A stretch of 64,000 bases of DNA from Miltoncostaea sp050250915 (GCA_050250915.1 JBFWNT010000017.1:1-64000), one strand, 5' to 3'; counted from the first letter of the stretch, positions 47,683-56,753 are shown. A program made the numbers and translations. Notes: generated by a model not told the origin, from the letters alone.

Positions 47683-49056
47683 GTGGCCGACGTCGACCTG
47701 ATCGTCATCGGCGCCGGGATGGCCGGCATCAACGCCGCCGCCCGGGCCGTCGAGGCCGGCGCCAGCGTCGCCGTCGTCGAGCGCGACCGGGTGGGCGGCA
47801 CGTGCCCCATCCGGGGGTGCATCCCCAGCAAGGCGCTCATCCGCAGCGCCGAGATCGCCCACGAGGCCCGCCACGCCGCCGACTACGGCATCCACGTCGA
47901 CGGTGTGCGGGTGGACATGGGCGCCGTGATCGACCGCGTCCAGGGCATCGTCGAGCGGGGCGCCAACGGCGCCCGCGCCTACCTCGAGTCGCTCCCCGGC
48001 CTGCGGCTCGTGGCGGGTGAGGCGGCGTTCGAGGAGCCCGGCGTCGTCGCGGTCGCCGGCGAGCGGATCCGGGCCCCGCGCGTGATCGTGGCCACCGGCA
48101 ACACTCCGAAGCCGCCGCCCATCCCCGGCCTGGACGCCACCCCGTACCTCACGAGCAGCGACGTGCTGGTGCGGCGCGAGCTGCCGGAGCGGCTCGTGGT
48201 GATCGGCGCCGGGCCCATCGGGCTGGAGCTCGGGCAGGCGCTCTGCCGCCTGGGATCCCGGGTCACGATGGTCGAGGTCGCGCCGCGCCTGCTCATGGCC
48301 GCCGACCCCGAGATGGGCGACGAGCTCGCGACCCTGCTGCGCGGGGAGGGTGTCGAGCTGCTGCTGGGGGCGACCGTCGAGCGCACCGCGCCCCGCGGCG
48401 CGGGCGTCCGCGTGACCGTCACCGCCGGCGGCGCCACCCGCGACCTCGACGCCGACGCGCTGCTGGTGGTCGCCGGCTGGTCGTCCGACGTCGCCGCCCT
48501 CCGCCTGGACCGCGCCGGCGTCGACGGCGGGCCCGAGGGGCTGCCCGTCGACGCGCGCCTGCAGACCAGCCAGGGCGGCCACTACGCCGCCGGCGACGTC
48601 CTCGGCCCGCCCTTCGGGGCCTACACCCACACCGCCCGCGCCCTCGGCCGGGGCGCCGCGTCCAACGCGCTGGACCACGACCCGCACGACGTGAGCCCCG
48701 ACCACGGCCCCGCCGCGATCTTCACCGACCCCGAGTTCGTCTCGGTCGGGCTCACCGAGGCGGCGGCGCGGGGGAAGGGGCTGGACGTCGGCGTGGCCAC
48801 GTCGGGGTTCTCCGGCGGCAAGGCCCGGGCGTGGGGGCAGGAGCGCGGCCTGGTGAAAGCCGTCGTCGACCGGGCCACCCACCGGATCCTGGGAGCCCAG
48901 GTGCTCGCGTACCACGCCGCCGACCTGATCCACCCCGTCGTCGTGGCCATCCAGGCCGGCTCGGCCGAGCCGCTGACCAACGCCTTCCACATCCACCCCA
49001 CCCTCGGGGAGCCGGTGCAGGGCGCCGTGCGGAGCGCCCTGGCCGACCGGGGTTAG
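47683..49056 (+). CDS. Pyridine nucleotide-disulfide oxidoreductase (lipoamide dehydrogenase/mercuric reductase-like)
   Basis: Protein of 457 residues from a GTG. FAD motif VIGAGMAGINAA, redox-active cysteines in GGTCPIRGCIPSK (Cys-x4-Cys), NAD-binding VVIGAGPIGLELG near residue 180, FAD-contacting GHYAAGDV, and the C-terminal HIHPTLGEPVQ His-Glu pair that acts as acid/base in the dimer. The PIR residues between the cysteines differ from the VNVG/LNVG of true lipoamide dehydrogenases, so the substrate may be another disulfide or a metal. It overlaps the convergent hydrolase stop by four bases. Confidence 0.9.
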   Translation: MADVDLIVIGAGMAGINAAARAVEAGASVAVVERDRVGGTCPIRGCIPSKALIRSAEIAHEARHAADYGIHVDGVRVDMGAVIDRVQGIVERGANGARAYLESLPGLRLVAGEAAFEEPGVVAVAGERIRAPRVIVATGNTPKPPPIPGLDATPYLTSSDVLVRRELPERLVVIGAGPIGLELGQALCRLGSRVTMVEVAPRLLMAADPEMGDELATLLRGEGVELLLGATVERTAPRGAGVRVTVTAGGATRDLDADALLVVAGWSSDVAALRLDRAGVDGGPEGLPVDARLQTSQGGHYAAGDVLGPPFGAYTHTARALGRGAASNALDHDPHDVSPDHGPAAIFTDPEFVSVGLTEAAARGKGLDVGVATSGFSGGKARAWGQERGLVKAVVDRATHRILGAQVLAYHAADLIHPVVVAIQAGSAEPLTNAFHIHPTLGEPVQGAVRSALADRG

Positions 49057-49727
49057 AGCCCCGCGACGATCTCGGCGAGCAGGGCGGCGAGCGCGTCCGG
49101 CCGCTCCTGCATGGGGAAGTGCCCGCCGGGCAGCTCGGCGTAGCGGGCGCCCAGGAGCTCCGCCGCCCAGCGCTGGGAGGCCGGCGGGAACCACTCGTCC
49201 CCCCGCGCGGCGATGAGCGCGGACGGTACGGCCGGCCACGCGGCGAGCGGGAACGGCCGTCGCCGCAGGTCGGCCTGCGGCCGCAGCCGCGCCGCGAGCG
49301 CCCGGGCGGTGGCCTCCGGCAGCGGCCGGTACATCCTGCGCACGGCGTCGTCGGGATCCCACGTCCCGCGGCCCAGGTCGTCGTTCGGCGGCATCGGCGC
49401 GTCGGGCGTGAAGCGCGGCGGCGCGCCCTCCGGGAACGGCACGCCGCCGAAGCGCGGGCACAGGTACACCACGCCTCGCGCCGCGCCCTGCGCCGCCACA
49501 AGCGCCGCGGTGTCCGAGCCGAGGGAGTGACCCACCACGATCGCGTCGGGCTCGCCGCCGATCGCGTCCGCGACCCGGGCCGCATACTCCTCGAACCCGG
49601 CCTCCGGGTCGTCGGACGGCAGGTCGGGGGCCGCCGTGCGATGGCCCGCCTCGCGGAGGAGGGGGACGACCGGGTCCCAGCACGACCCGTCGTGCCACGC
49701 GCCGTGCACCAGCACCAGCAGGCTCAC
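49053..49727 (-). CDS. Alpha/beta hydrolase
   Basis: Protein of 224 residues from a GTG overlapping the SDR stop (GTGA). The oxyanion region is LVLVHGAWHDGSCW, the nucleophile elbow VVGHSLGSDT, and the catalytic His is in LPGGHFPM. The size and motifs resemble small esterases of the salicylate-methylesterase-like group. The substrate is unknown. It is the last gene of the lipid-modification run and coupled to the SDR, so it may process the same product. Confidence 0.87.
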   Translation of the reverse strand: MSLLVLVHGAWHDGSCWDPVVPLLREAGHRTAAPDLPSDDPEAGFEEYAARVADAIGGEPDAIVVGHSLGSDTAALVAAQGAARGVVYLCPRFGGVPFPEGAPPRFTPDAPMPPNDDLGRGTWDPDDAVRRMYRPLPEATARALAARLRPQADLRRRPFPLAAWPAVPSALIAARGDEWFPPASQRWAAELLGARYAELPGGHFPMQERPDALAALLAEIVAGL

Positions 49728-50515
49728 CCCGGCGCGTCCCGCCGGTCGCGCGCCCGCCGCCGCGCGACCCCCGCCACGTACCTGCGCCGCAGCGGCGCCG
49801 GCAGCCACCGCCCGATCGTCTTCATCGCGAGCGACATCCGCCGCGGGAACGCGATCTCCGGGTCGCCCGCCTCCAGGCCGTCGGCGATGATCCGGGCCGC
49901 CTCCGGCGCCTCGATCACGAACGGCATCTCGAAGTCGTTCTGCTCCGTCAGGTCCGTCCGGACGAAGCCGGGGGCCACGACCGTGACCCCCACGCCGGAG
50001 CCCTCGCCCGCCAGGTCGGCGCGCAGGCTGTCGCACATCGAGATCAGGAACGCCTTACTGGCGCCGTAGGCCGACGCCATCGGCAGCGACGCGAACCCGG
50101 TCACGCTCGCCACCACCGCGATGCGCCCGGCGTCCCGGCGGCGCATGTCCGGCAGGGCGGCGGCGATGCAGTTCACGGTCCCCATGATGTTGACCTCGAC
50201 GTGCGGGCGGAACAGCTCGGGGGAGAAGTCCTCGGGCAGCACCGGCCGGTACGTCCCCGCGTTGAGCAGCGCGATGTCGATGCGGCCGTGCTCGGCCACG
50301 ATCTCGCCCGCGATGCGCCGCATCTCGGCGGCGTCGGTGATGTCGCCGGGCTTCGCGCCGATGCCCGCGGCGCGCGCCGCCAGCTCGGCCAGCGCCTCCC
50401 GCCGCCGGGCCGTCGCCACCACGATGGCGCCGCGGCGGGCCAGCTCCTCCGCCACGGCCGCGCCGATGCCGGCCGAGGCCCCCGTGATCCAGACCACCTG
50501 ACCGGCCAGCGCCAT
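49724..50515 (-). CDS. Short-chain dehydrogenase/reductase
   Basis: Protein of 263 residues from an ATG behind GAGGAGGA. Cofactor motif TGASAGIGAAVA, NAG in ALLNAGTY, and the catalytic Ser-Tyr-Lys in VTGFASLPMASAYGASKAF. The C-terminus is basic (PAPLRRRYVAGVARRR), as in membrane-associated SDRs. It lies 75 bases after the cyclopropane-synthase fusion on the same strand and is coupled to the hydrolase. SDRs are common beside flavoprotein-DUF1365-CFA gene sets; the substrate may be a modified acyl chain (inference). Confidence 0.9.
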   Translation of the reverse strand: MALAGQVVWITGASAGIGAAVAEELARRGAIVVATARRREALAELAARAAGIGAKPGDITDAAEMRRIAGEIVAEHGRIDIALLNAGTYRPVLPEDFSPELFRPHVEVNIMGTVNCIAAALPDMRRRDAGRIAVVASVTGFASLPMASAYGASKAFLISMCDSLRADLAGEGSGVGVTVVAPGFVRTDLTEQNDFEMPFVIEAPEAARIIADGLEAGDPEIAFPRRMSLAMKTIGRWLPAPLRRRYVAGVARRRARDRRDAPG

Positions 50516-50590
50516 CCGTCCTCCTCCGACACGGTCAGTGTGCCCCATCGGCCGGCACCGTACCCGGGGATCGGCGGGTGGCCGCCGGCG

Positions 50591-52660
50591 TCAGAAGCTG
50601 AGGCGGGGCGCCGGCTGCTCGGGCAGCCGGTCGTTGAACGGGCGCGTCAGCACCAGCTGGTAGTCGTGGATCGCGCGGGTCCGGAACGCCGCCTCGCAGA
50701 ACGCGAGGTAGAAGATCCACGCCCGCACGAAGCGCTCGTCGTAGCCCAGCGCGCGCACCGCGTCGCGGTTGGCGGTGAAGCGCTCGCGCCACTCGCGCAG
50801 CGTCTGCGCGTAGTGGAAGCCGATGTTCTCGGCGCCGTGGAGGATCAGCTCCGACGAGCGCGTCATGGCGCGCACGACCGCCTCCAGCGACGGGATCACG
50901 GCGCCGGGGAAGATGTACTCGCGGATCCAGTCGTTGCCGCGGCGGTAGCGCTCGTACCGCTGGTCGGGCACCGCGATCGTCTGGATGCAGGCCACGCCGC
51001 CCGGCGCCAGCAGCCGGTCGACGGCGCCGAAGTACACCGGGAGCTCCTCGTGCCCGATCGCCTCGAGCATCTCGATCGATGCGACGTGGCTGAAGCGGCC
51101 CTGCGTGGTGCGGTAGTCCTCCAGCCCGATCTCGATGCGGTCGGCCAGCCCCGCCGCCGCGGCGCGCTCGCGCGCCAGCGCCGCCTGCTCCTGCGACAGG
51201 GTCAGCCCGGTCACCCGCGCCCCGAACTCACCGGCGGCGTGGAGGGCGAACCCGCCCCAGCCGCACCCGATCTCCAGCACGTGGCTGTCCGGGCCCAGGC
51301 CGAGCTTCTCGCAGATGCGCCGGTACTTGGCCTGCTGCGCCTCCTCGAGCGTCATCTCCGGCCGCTCGAACACCGCGCACGAGTAGGTCCACGTGGGGTC
51401 CAGGAACAGGGCGTAGAGGTCGTTGCCGAGGTCGTAGTGGTAGGCGATGTCGCGCTTCGACGGGAGCAGGCCGTGGCGGGCGGGGAGCCGCGGGCGGCGG
51501 CGGTGGAACCCGGTGAGCGCACGCCCGGGCAGGCTGTGGCGCGCCTGCTCGGCGGTCAGGGCCAGCACCTCCAGGAGCCCCACCAGGTCGTCGCTCTCCC
51601 AGTCGCCGGCCACGTACGACTCGCCCACGGCCAGCCGCCCGCGCGTGGCCAGGCGGCGCCACAGGTTGCGGGAGGCGACGGTCAGCTCCACGTCCGGACC
51701 CGTCGCCGGGTCGCCGCCGCGGCGCACCGACCCGTCCGGCAGGCGCACCGAGACCCGCCCCCGGGCGGGATGCGTGAGCGCCCGCATCGCCAGGCGGCGC
51801 GCCACCGGCGCGCCCGGCGAGCGCGTCGCCGGCGGCTGCGGCCGCAGGGCGCGCCGCGACGGCGCGGCGTCCACCGGGGCGGGCGCCGCGGTGCGCGACC
51901 CCTCCCCGGGGGCGAACCGCGGCTTGCGGTGGAACGGCACCCTCTTCATCGCGAGCTTCACCGCCTGCCAGTGGATGAGACCGGTCACCTGCTGGGACAT
52001 GAACGGGTAGCGCGTCAGCGCCCGGGCCAGCGCCGCGTCGGTCAGGGGGCGCCGCCGGCCGGTCAGCTCCGCCCAGAACGGGCGCTCCCCTCCCTCGATG
52101 ATCCCCACCCCGGCGTGGACCCGCTCGCCCGGCTCGGTGAACGAGAACCGGTACGTCTGATCCATCCCGAAGAACGGCGACACGTGCAGGAGCTTGCGGT
52201 GCTCGTACACCTGCCGCGAGCCGTCGCGCACGCGGTTCTCGGCGGTGAGCAGGTACGGGTGGCGCTCCCCGAAGGTGTTGCCCACCTCGGCCACGATCGC
52301 CGCCAGCGACCCGTCGGCGGCGTAGCAGTAGAAGTAGCTGACCGGGTTGAACACGTACCCCAGCAGCCGCAGGTTGGTGAGCAGCGCGATGCGCCCGCCG
52401 GCCAGGTCGATGCCGTTGGCCGCCAGGTGCGCGAGGACGTTCTCCTTCACCGGCCGGTCCGCGGGGCCGAGGTGGTCGGCGTCGCGGAACGTCAGCACGT
52501 TCGGGCGGTTGTAGGCGAACAGGCGCAGGCGCCGGTCGAGCTCCGGCAGCTCGTCCAGGTCGAGGAGGTAGAAGCAGACGGGGTAGCGGAACACGTTCCG
52601 CGCCGGCGCGGTGCGGGCGTGCAGCAGCGTCCCCTCGTAGAGCGCCGAGCGGGGCGTCAC
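50591..52660 (-). CDS. DUF1365-cyclopropane-fatty-acyl-phospholipid synthase fusion
   Basis: Protein of 689 residues. Residues 1-245 are a DUF1365 domain (YEGTLLHARTAPARNVFRYP, FNPVSYFYCY and later MSQQVTGLIHW). A Pro/Arg linker (about 250-285) joins it to a full CFA synthase domain: YHYDLGNDLY, SAM motif VLEIGCGWGGFALHAA, IEMLEAIGHEELPVYF and a C-terminal QTLREWRERF. The CFA part methylates a double bond of a membrane acyl chain. DUF1365 and CFA are usually separate adjacent genes; here they are one polypeptide. GTG overlaps the upstream flavoprotein stop (GTGA), so expression is coupled. Confidence 0.92.
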   Translation of the reverse strand: MTPRSALYEGTLLHARTAPARNVFRYPVCFYLLDLDELPELDRRLRLFAYNRPNVLTFRDADHLGPADRPVKENVLAHLAANGIDLAGGRIALLTNLRLLGYVFNPVSYFYCYAADGSLAAIVAEVGNTFGERHPYLLTAENRVRDGSRQVYEHRKLLHVSPFFGMDQTYRFSFTEPGERVHAGVGIIEGGERPFWAELTGRRRPLTDAALARALTRYPFMSQQVTGLIHWQAVKLAMKRVPFHRKPRFAPGEGSRTAAPAPVDAAPSRRALRPQPPATRSPGAPVARRLAMRALTHPARGRVSVRLPDGSVRRGGDPATGPDVELTVASRNLWRRLATRGRLAVGESYVAGDWESDDLVGLLEVLALTAEQARHSLPGRALTGFHRRRPRLPARHGLLPSKRDIAYHYDLGNDLYALFLDPTWTYSCAVFERPEMTLEEAQQAKYRRICEKLGLGPDSHVLEIGCGWGGFALHAAGEFGARVTGLTLSQEQAALARERAAAAGLADRIEIGLEDYRTTQGRFSHVASIEMLEAIGHEELPVYFGAVDRLLAPGGVACIQTIAVPDQRYERYRRGNDWIREYIFPGAVIPSLEAVVRAMTRSSELILHGAENIGFHYAQTLREWRERFTANRDAVRALGYDERFVRAWIFYLAFCEAAFRTRAIHDYQLVLTRPFNDRLPEQPAPRLSF

Positions 52661-53898
52661 CACGGCGCCCCCAGCGCGGCGGCGGCCCCGAGCCCCGACC
52701 GCAGGCCGTCCTCGTGGAAGCCGAACCCGTGGTACGCCCCCGCGAACCAGGTGCGGCGCCGCCCGTCCAGCAGCGGCAGGCGCGCCTGCGCGTCGAGGGA
52801 CGCGAACGTGTAGCGCGGGTGGGCGTACTCGAACCGCCGCAGCACCCGCTCCGGCGCGATCCGCGCGTCCTGGTTGAGCGTCACGCAGTAGTGCTCCGGC
52901 TCGTCGAGCCGCTGAAGCTTGTTGAGGTAGTAGGTCACCGTCGGCTCCGCGGACGGAGCCTGACAGTCGTCGACCCGGTAGTTCCAGGAGGCCCGCGCGG
53001 CGGGCGCGCGCGGCAGCAGGCGCGCGTCGGTGTGCAGCACCGTGCTGTTGCGCGTGGTGCGGAACGCGCCCAGGACGCCCCGCTCCAGGTCGTCGGCGTC
53101 GCCGAGCATCGCCAGCGCCTGGGGGGCGTGGGTCGCCACCACGGCGGCGTCGAACCGGTGGACGGCGTCGTCGTGCGTGCGGACGGACACCCCGTCGGCG
53201 TCCCGGAGGACGGCGCGGACGCCGGCGCCCAGGTGCAGCCGGTCGCCGAGCGGCGCGGTGATGCGCTCCACGTAGCGGCGGCTGCCGCCCGTGACGGTGC
53301 GCCAGCGGTGCCGGCGGAACCCCAGCAGGCCGTGGTTGTCGAAGAAGCGGACGGCATAGGCGGCGGGGAAGCCGAGCGTCTCGCCGGGCGACGTCGACCA
53401 CAGGGCCGCGGCGAACGGCACCACGAAGTGGTCGCGGAAGAATCGCGAGTAGCCCTCGATGCGCACGTAATCCCCGAGCGTGCTGCGCGCGTGGCGCTCC
53501 TCCAGCGCGCGCCGGGCCGTCGTCAGGAAGCGGACGATCTCGGCCAGCAGGCGGGCCATGACCGGCCGGACCACCGTCCGCGGCTGGGTCCAGAGCCGCA
53601 CCGCCGAGTACTCCAGGCGGCAGCGGGCGCAGCTGACGCCGAAGGACATCTCGGAATCCTGCGTCGCCACCTGCAGATCCCCGAACAACCGGGTCAGAAG
53701 TGGGTAGTTGTGCCGGTTGTGGACCAGGAACCCCGTGTCCAGCGCCACCAGGCCGCCGTCGCCGCGATCGACGTCGACGGTGTTGGCGTGACCGCCCGCG
53801 CGCGCGTCGCGCTCGAACACCTCCACGTGGTGGACGCGCCCCAGCGCGTGCGCCGCGCCGAGGCCCGCGATGCCCGCGCCGATGACCGCGACCCTCAC
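52657..53898 (-). CDS. FAD-dependent (amine-oxidase-like) oxidoreductase
   Basis: Protein of 413 residues from a GTG. FAD motif VIGAGIAGLGAAHAL, followed by VFERDARAGGHANTVDV and DTGFLVHN. The C-terminal YHGFGFHEDGLRSG is typical of flavoproteins found beside DUF1365 and cyclopropane-synthase genes. It probably acts on the modified acyl chain of phospholipids; similar genes lie in the singlet-oxygen sigma-E/ChrR regulon of Rhodobacter. It is the first gene of the minus-strand run and divergent from the desaturase. Confidence 0.88.
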   Translation of the reverse strand: MRVAVIGAGIAGLGAAHALGRVHHVEVFERDARAGGHANTVDVDRGDGGLVALDTGFLVHNRHNYPLLTRLFGDLQVATQDSEMSFGVSCARCRLEYSAVRLWTQPRTVVRPVMARLLAEIVRFLTTARRALEERHARSTLGDYVRIEGYSRFFRDHFVVPFAAALWSTSPGETLGFPAAYAVRFFDNHGLLGFRRHRWRTVTGGSRRYVERITAPLGDRLHLGAGVRAVLRDADGVSVRTHDDAVHRFDAAVVATHAPQALAMLGDADDLERGVLGAFRTTRNSTVLHTDARLLPRAPAARASWNYRVDDCQAPSAEPTVTYYLNKLQRLDEPEHYCVTLNQDARIAPERVLRRFEYAHPRYTFASLDAQARLPLLDGRRRTWFAGAYHGFGFHEDGLRSGLGAAAALGAPW

Positions 53899-53938
53899 GG
53901 CCGCCCCATGTCCGGATCCCCTGGTCGTCGCGCCACGT

Positions 53939-53971
53939 CATCCGTATACGGGTGCGATCCGTAGACGGATG
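53939..53971. promoter_or_regulatory. Paired palindromic operator between flavoprotein and desaturase genes
   Basis: CATCCGTATACGG, a 7-base spacer, then CCGTAGACGGATG: 13-base arms in inverted orientation with one mismatch. Each arm also contains its own palindrome (CCGTATACGG exact; CCGTAGACGG near-exact). It lies in the 140-base divergent promoter region, 41 bases from the flavoprotein start and 68 from the desaturase start. Two dimers of one regulator could bind and control both directions. Confidence 0.6.
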
Positions 53972-54038
53972 AGGGGCCCCGTGCCGCGGCCCCGCCATCC
54001 CCCGCCCACGTCATCCACCGAACCGGAGCCCCCGCCTC

Positions 54039-54980
54039 GTGACCGAGCTCATCGCCCGCCAGCCGCCCATCGCCACGGTGCGACCCAGCACGAGCATCCC
54101 GAGCCGCATCGTCACCCTCGTGGCGGTGCTGGTGCCGCCGATCGGGGTGCTCGCCGCGATGGGGCTGCTCTGGGACGCGGCCGTGCGGCCCGCGGACGTG
54201 GCGATGCTGGTGGTGCTCTACACCCTTTGCGGGCTGGGCATCACGGTGGGCTTCCACCGGCTGTTCTCCCACCGGGCGTTCAAGGCCCACCCGGCGGTGC
54301 GGGCGGCGCTGGCGATCCTGGGCTCGATGACCATCCAGGGCCCCGTGACCCAGTGGGTCACCGACCACCGCAAGCACCACGCCCTCTCCGACCGGGAGGG
54401 CGACCCCCACTCGCCGCACGGGCGCGACGGGGTGTTCGGCGGGCTCTCCGGGTTCTTCCACGCCCACATGGGCTGGCTCGTGACCACGAAGGGCATGGAG
54501 CGCGGGCGGCGCTACGGGCGCGACCTGTACGACGACCCGCTCATCCGGGGGATCGACCGCCTCTACATGCTGTGGGTGGTGCTGTCCCTCGCGATCCCGT
54601 TCGCGATCGGGTACGCGGTCGACCCGACGTGGCGGGGCGGCCTGACCGGGCTGGTCTGGGGCGGCCTGGTGCGCATCTTCCTGTTCCACCACATGACGTG
54701 GAGCGTCAACTCGGTGTGCCACACGTTCGGCCGGCGGCCCTACGAGACCGAGGACGAGAGCCGCAACAACTGGGTCGTGGCGCTGCCGACCTTCGGGGAG
54801 GGGTGGCACAACAACCATCACGCCTTCCCCGGCTCGGCGATCCACGGCCTGGGGCGGCGCCAGGTGGACATGAGCTGGTGGACGATCCGGGGACTCGAGC
54901 GGCTCGGGCTGGTGTGGGACGTGAAGGTCCCGACGCGGGAGCGCCTGGCGCGGCGCGCTCAGGCGCCCTCCTCCGCCTGA
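54039..54980 (+). CDS. Acyl-CoA (delta-9 type) fatty-acid desaturase
   Basis: Protein of 313 residues from a GTG. The three di-iron histidine boxes of membrane desaturases are present: HRLFSH near residue 73, DHRKHH near residue 108 and HNNHH near residue 249. Four hydrophobic segments flank them. It would place a double bond in a saturated acyl chain, the substrate required by the CFA synthase encoded divergently. Its last 22 bases overlap the convergent hydrolase gene. Confidence 0.93.
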   Translation: MTELIARQPPIATVRPSTSIPSRIVTLVAVLVPPIGVLAAMGLLWDAAVRPADVAMLVVLYTLCGLGITVGFHRLFSHRAFKAHPAVRAALAILGSMTIQGPVTQWVTDHRKHHALSDREGDPHSPHGRDGVFGGLSGFFHAHMGWLVTTKGMERGRRYGRDLYDDPLIRGIDRLYMLWVVLSLAIPFAIGYAVDPTWRGGLTGLVWGGLVRIFLFHHMTWSVNSVCHTFGRRPYETEDESRNNWVVALPTFGEGWHNNHHAFPGSAIHGLGRRQVDMSWWTIRGLERLGLVWDVKVPTRERLARRAQAPSSA

Positions 54981-55552
54981 AAGCGGGCCACCTCGGCCGA
55001 CACCAGGCGCGCCCAGGTGCGGGCGCGCGGCGCGGGCACGGGCCGGCCCCCGACGCGCAGGGCGATGGGGTGCACCGCGCCGCGGATGAGGTGGTACGTG
55101 GCCGGCACGCCCGCCGCCCGCACCCGCTCGTACCCGCGGCGCGAGCTGCGCGGGCTGATGCCCGGCACGCCGGGGATCCACCCGTCGAGCGAGCCCTGGA
55201 TGACCGCCAGCCGCTTGCCCCGCAGCCCGTCGACCGGCAGCCGGTCGGGGATCCACGGCGCCAGGCCGACCACGCCGGCCACGGCCGGGTGCCCCGACGC
55301 GCCGATCGACACGGCGCCGCCCATGGAGAACCCGATCAGCAGCGCCGGCCCCCCGTCCGGCGCCGCGGCGTCCAGGGCGGAGAGCGCGTCCTCGATACAC
55401 GAATCCAGCCGGTTCCAGCTCTTCGTGCGGTAGCGCACCTCGTGGAACGCGACACCCGGGTGCTCGGGCGCGATGCGGTCCACCAGCCACTCGATCGATG
55501 CGCTCCAGTCGCCGGGCACGACGCCCGCGGCGCCGCCGTTGACGCACACCAC
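54959..55552 (-). CDS. Alpha/beta hydrolase (dienelactone-hydrolase-like)
   Basis: Protein of 197 residues from a GTG preceded by GGAGGAGGGG. It opens VVCVNGGAAGVVPGDW, has the nucleophile elbow LIGFSMGGAVSIG, the Asp region AVIQGSLDGWIPG and the His in GAVHPIALR. The substrate is unknown. It lies 56 bases after the DUF4267 gene on the same strand. No good ATG exists nearby, so the start depends on this GTG or the next one. Confidence 0.8.
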   Translation of the reverse strand: MVCVNGGAAGVVPGDWSASIEWLVDRIAPEHPGVAFHEVRYRTKSWNRLDSCIEDALSALDAAAPDGGPALLIGFSMGGAVSIGASGHPAVAGVVGLAPWIPDRLPVDGLRGKRLAVIQGSLDGWIPGVPGISPRSSRRGYERVRAAGVPATYHLIRGAVHPIALRVGGRPVPAPRARTWARLVSAEVARFQAEEGA

Positions 55553-55608
55553 CGGCAGCCCCTCCTCCGGGCCGGTGCGGCGGATCGCGGCGCCGCTCGC
55601 GAGCGGGG

Positions 55609-55932
55609 CTACCGCCGCAGGAACAGCCCGGCCGCCCCCACGGCCGCGAACCCCAGCGTCATCGCCAGGACCTTCGGCCGGCCGCGGCCGTAGCGGGCGG
55701 CGTCGGAGAGGTCGAACGCGATGCGCGTCGCGAGCGGCAGGCGGGGGTCGGACGCGGCGACCAGCGCGATGCCGCTCGCCACGTCGCGGATGCCGAGCGC
55801 ACGGATCTCGGACGGCGTGGTCCCGCACAGGTCGGCCATCCGCTCGGTCCGGCCGAACGCGAGGGCCACCCAGACGGCGCAACCCCCGGCGACGACCCGC
55901 GCCCATGTCCGCTGCGTGATCCGGTCCACCAT
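55609..55932 (-). CDS. DUF4267-like small membrane protein
   Basis: Protein of 107 residues with three or four hydrophobic segments. The pattern RVVAGGCAVWVALAFG, IRALGIRDVASGIALVA and RIAFDLSDAARYG matches short DUF4267-type proteins. The function is unknown. It lies 30 bases after the L,D-transpeptidase gene and 56 before the hydrolase gene, all in the same direction, so an operon is possible. Confidence 0.75.
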   Translation of the reverse strand: MVDRITQRTWARVVAGGCAVWVALAFGRTERMADLCGTTPSEIRALGIRDVASGIALVAASDPRLPLATRIAFDLSDAARYGRGRPKVLAMTLGFAAVGAAGLFLRR

Positions 55933-55962
55933 CCGAGGATACGGACGGGGCGCCGGGGCGGT

Positions 55963-56691
55963 TCAGGATCGGTCGATCACGACCGGCGTGCCGGCGCGCG
56001 CGTAGCGTGCGGCCACCGCGAGCTCCGGCTCGCCCAGGATCACGCAGCCGAAGCTGCTCGGCTGCCCGACGCGCCAGCCGCGCCCGGTGCCGGTGCCGTG
56101 GATCGCGACCAGGCCGTCGCCGCCCATGAACCGCTTCAGCACGTTGGAGTGGGCGGTGAGCGTCAGCGTCCAGGCGCCATACACCGAGCGCCAGGCGGGG
56201 ACCGTGGGCACCGGGTCCTGGATGGCGAACCGCCCGACGGGGGTCGGCGTGCCGGGCCGGCCGATGCCGGCGGGGAAGCGGTGCAGCAGGACGGCCCCGC
56301 GCCAGATCTCCAGGCGCCGCGAGCCCAGGTGGACCTCGAAGCGCACGCGGGTGCCGCTCAGGCGGACCCGGTCGGCCCGCACCCAGCCCGCCGTGCCGTT
56401 CGGGCGGATCGGCAGCTGCACCCGCACCCAGTCGCGGCCGCCGTGGTCGGTGTGGCGGCCGGTCACCAGCAGGCGCTGCGCCGACCCCGTGTAGGCCGTC
56501 GCGCCGCGGAGGGGCATGATGCGCCGCGCACCCCGGCGAGGCGCGCCGTACGCGGTGGTGGGGAGCACGACGCGGGCCGTCAGCACCGGCGTGGCGCGCT
56601 CCTGCGCCGTCGCCGGAGCGGCGCCCGCCACCGGCGCGAGCGACAGCGCGGCCACCGCGAGGCCCGCCCCGAAAGTCCAAAACCTCCACAT
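55963..56691 (-). CDS. Secreted L,D-transpeptidase (YkuD domain) with altered active-site motif
   Basis: Protein of 242 residues; signal peptide about 1-25. Residues 36-112 resemble a bacterial SH3-like wall-binding domain. The YkuD domain (about 115-242) has IHGTGTG (His198) and the nucleophile in SSFGCVIL (Cys216). The usual motif is SHGC; here Phe replaces the His next to Gly-Cys. The catalytic Cys and first His are kept, so activity is likely but may be modified. It forms or edits 3-3 crosslinks in peptidoglycan. Confidence 0.85.
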   Translation of the reverse strand: MWRFWTFGAGLAVAALSLAPVAGAAPATAQERATPVLTARVVLPTTAYGAPRRGARRIMPLRGATAYTGSAQRLLVTGRHTDHGGRDWVRVQLPIRPNGTAGWVRADRVRLSGTRVRFEVHLGSRRLEIWRGAVLLHRFPAGIGRPGTPTPVGRFAIQDPVPTVPAWRSVYGAWTLTLTAHSNVLKRFMGGDGLVAIHGTGTGRGWRVGQPSSFGCVILGEPELAVAARYARAGTPVVIDRS

Positions 56692-56753
56692 GCCTATAGA
56701 GGTCGTCCGCCCCGCTCCGGGGCTTGAGTGAGATCCCTCTACGGCACCCGGTC

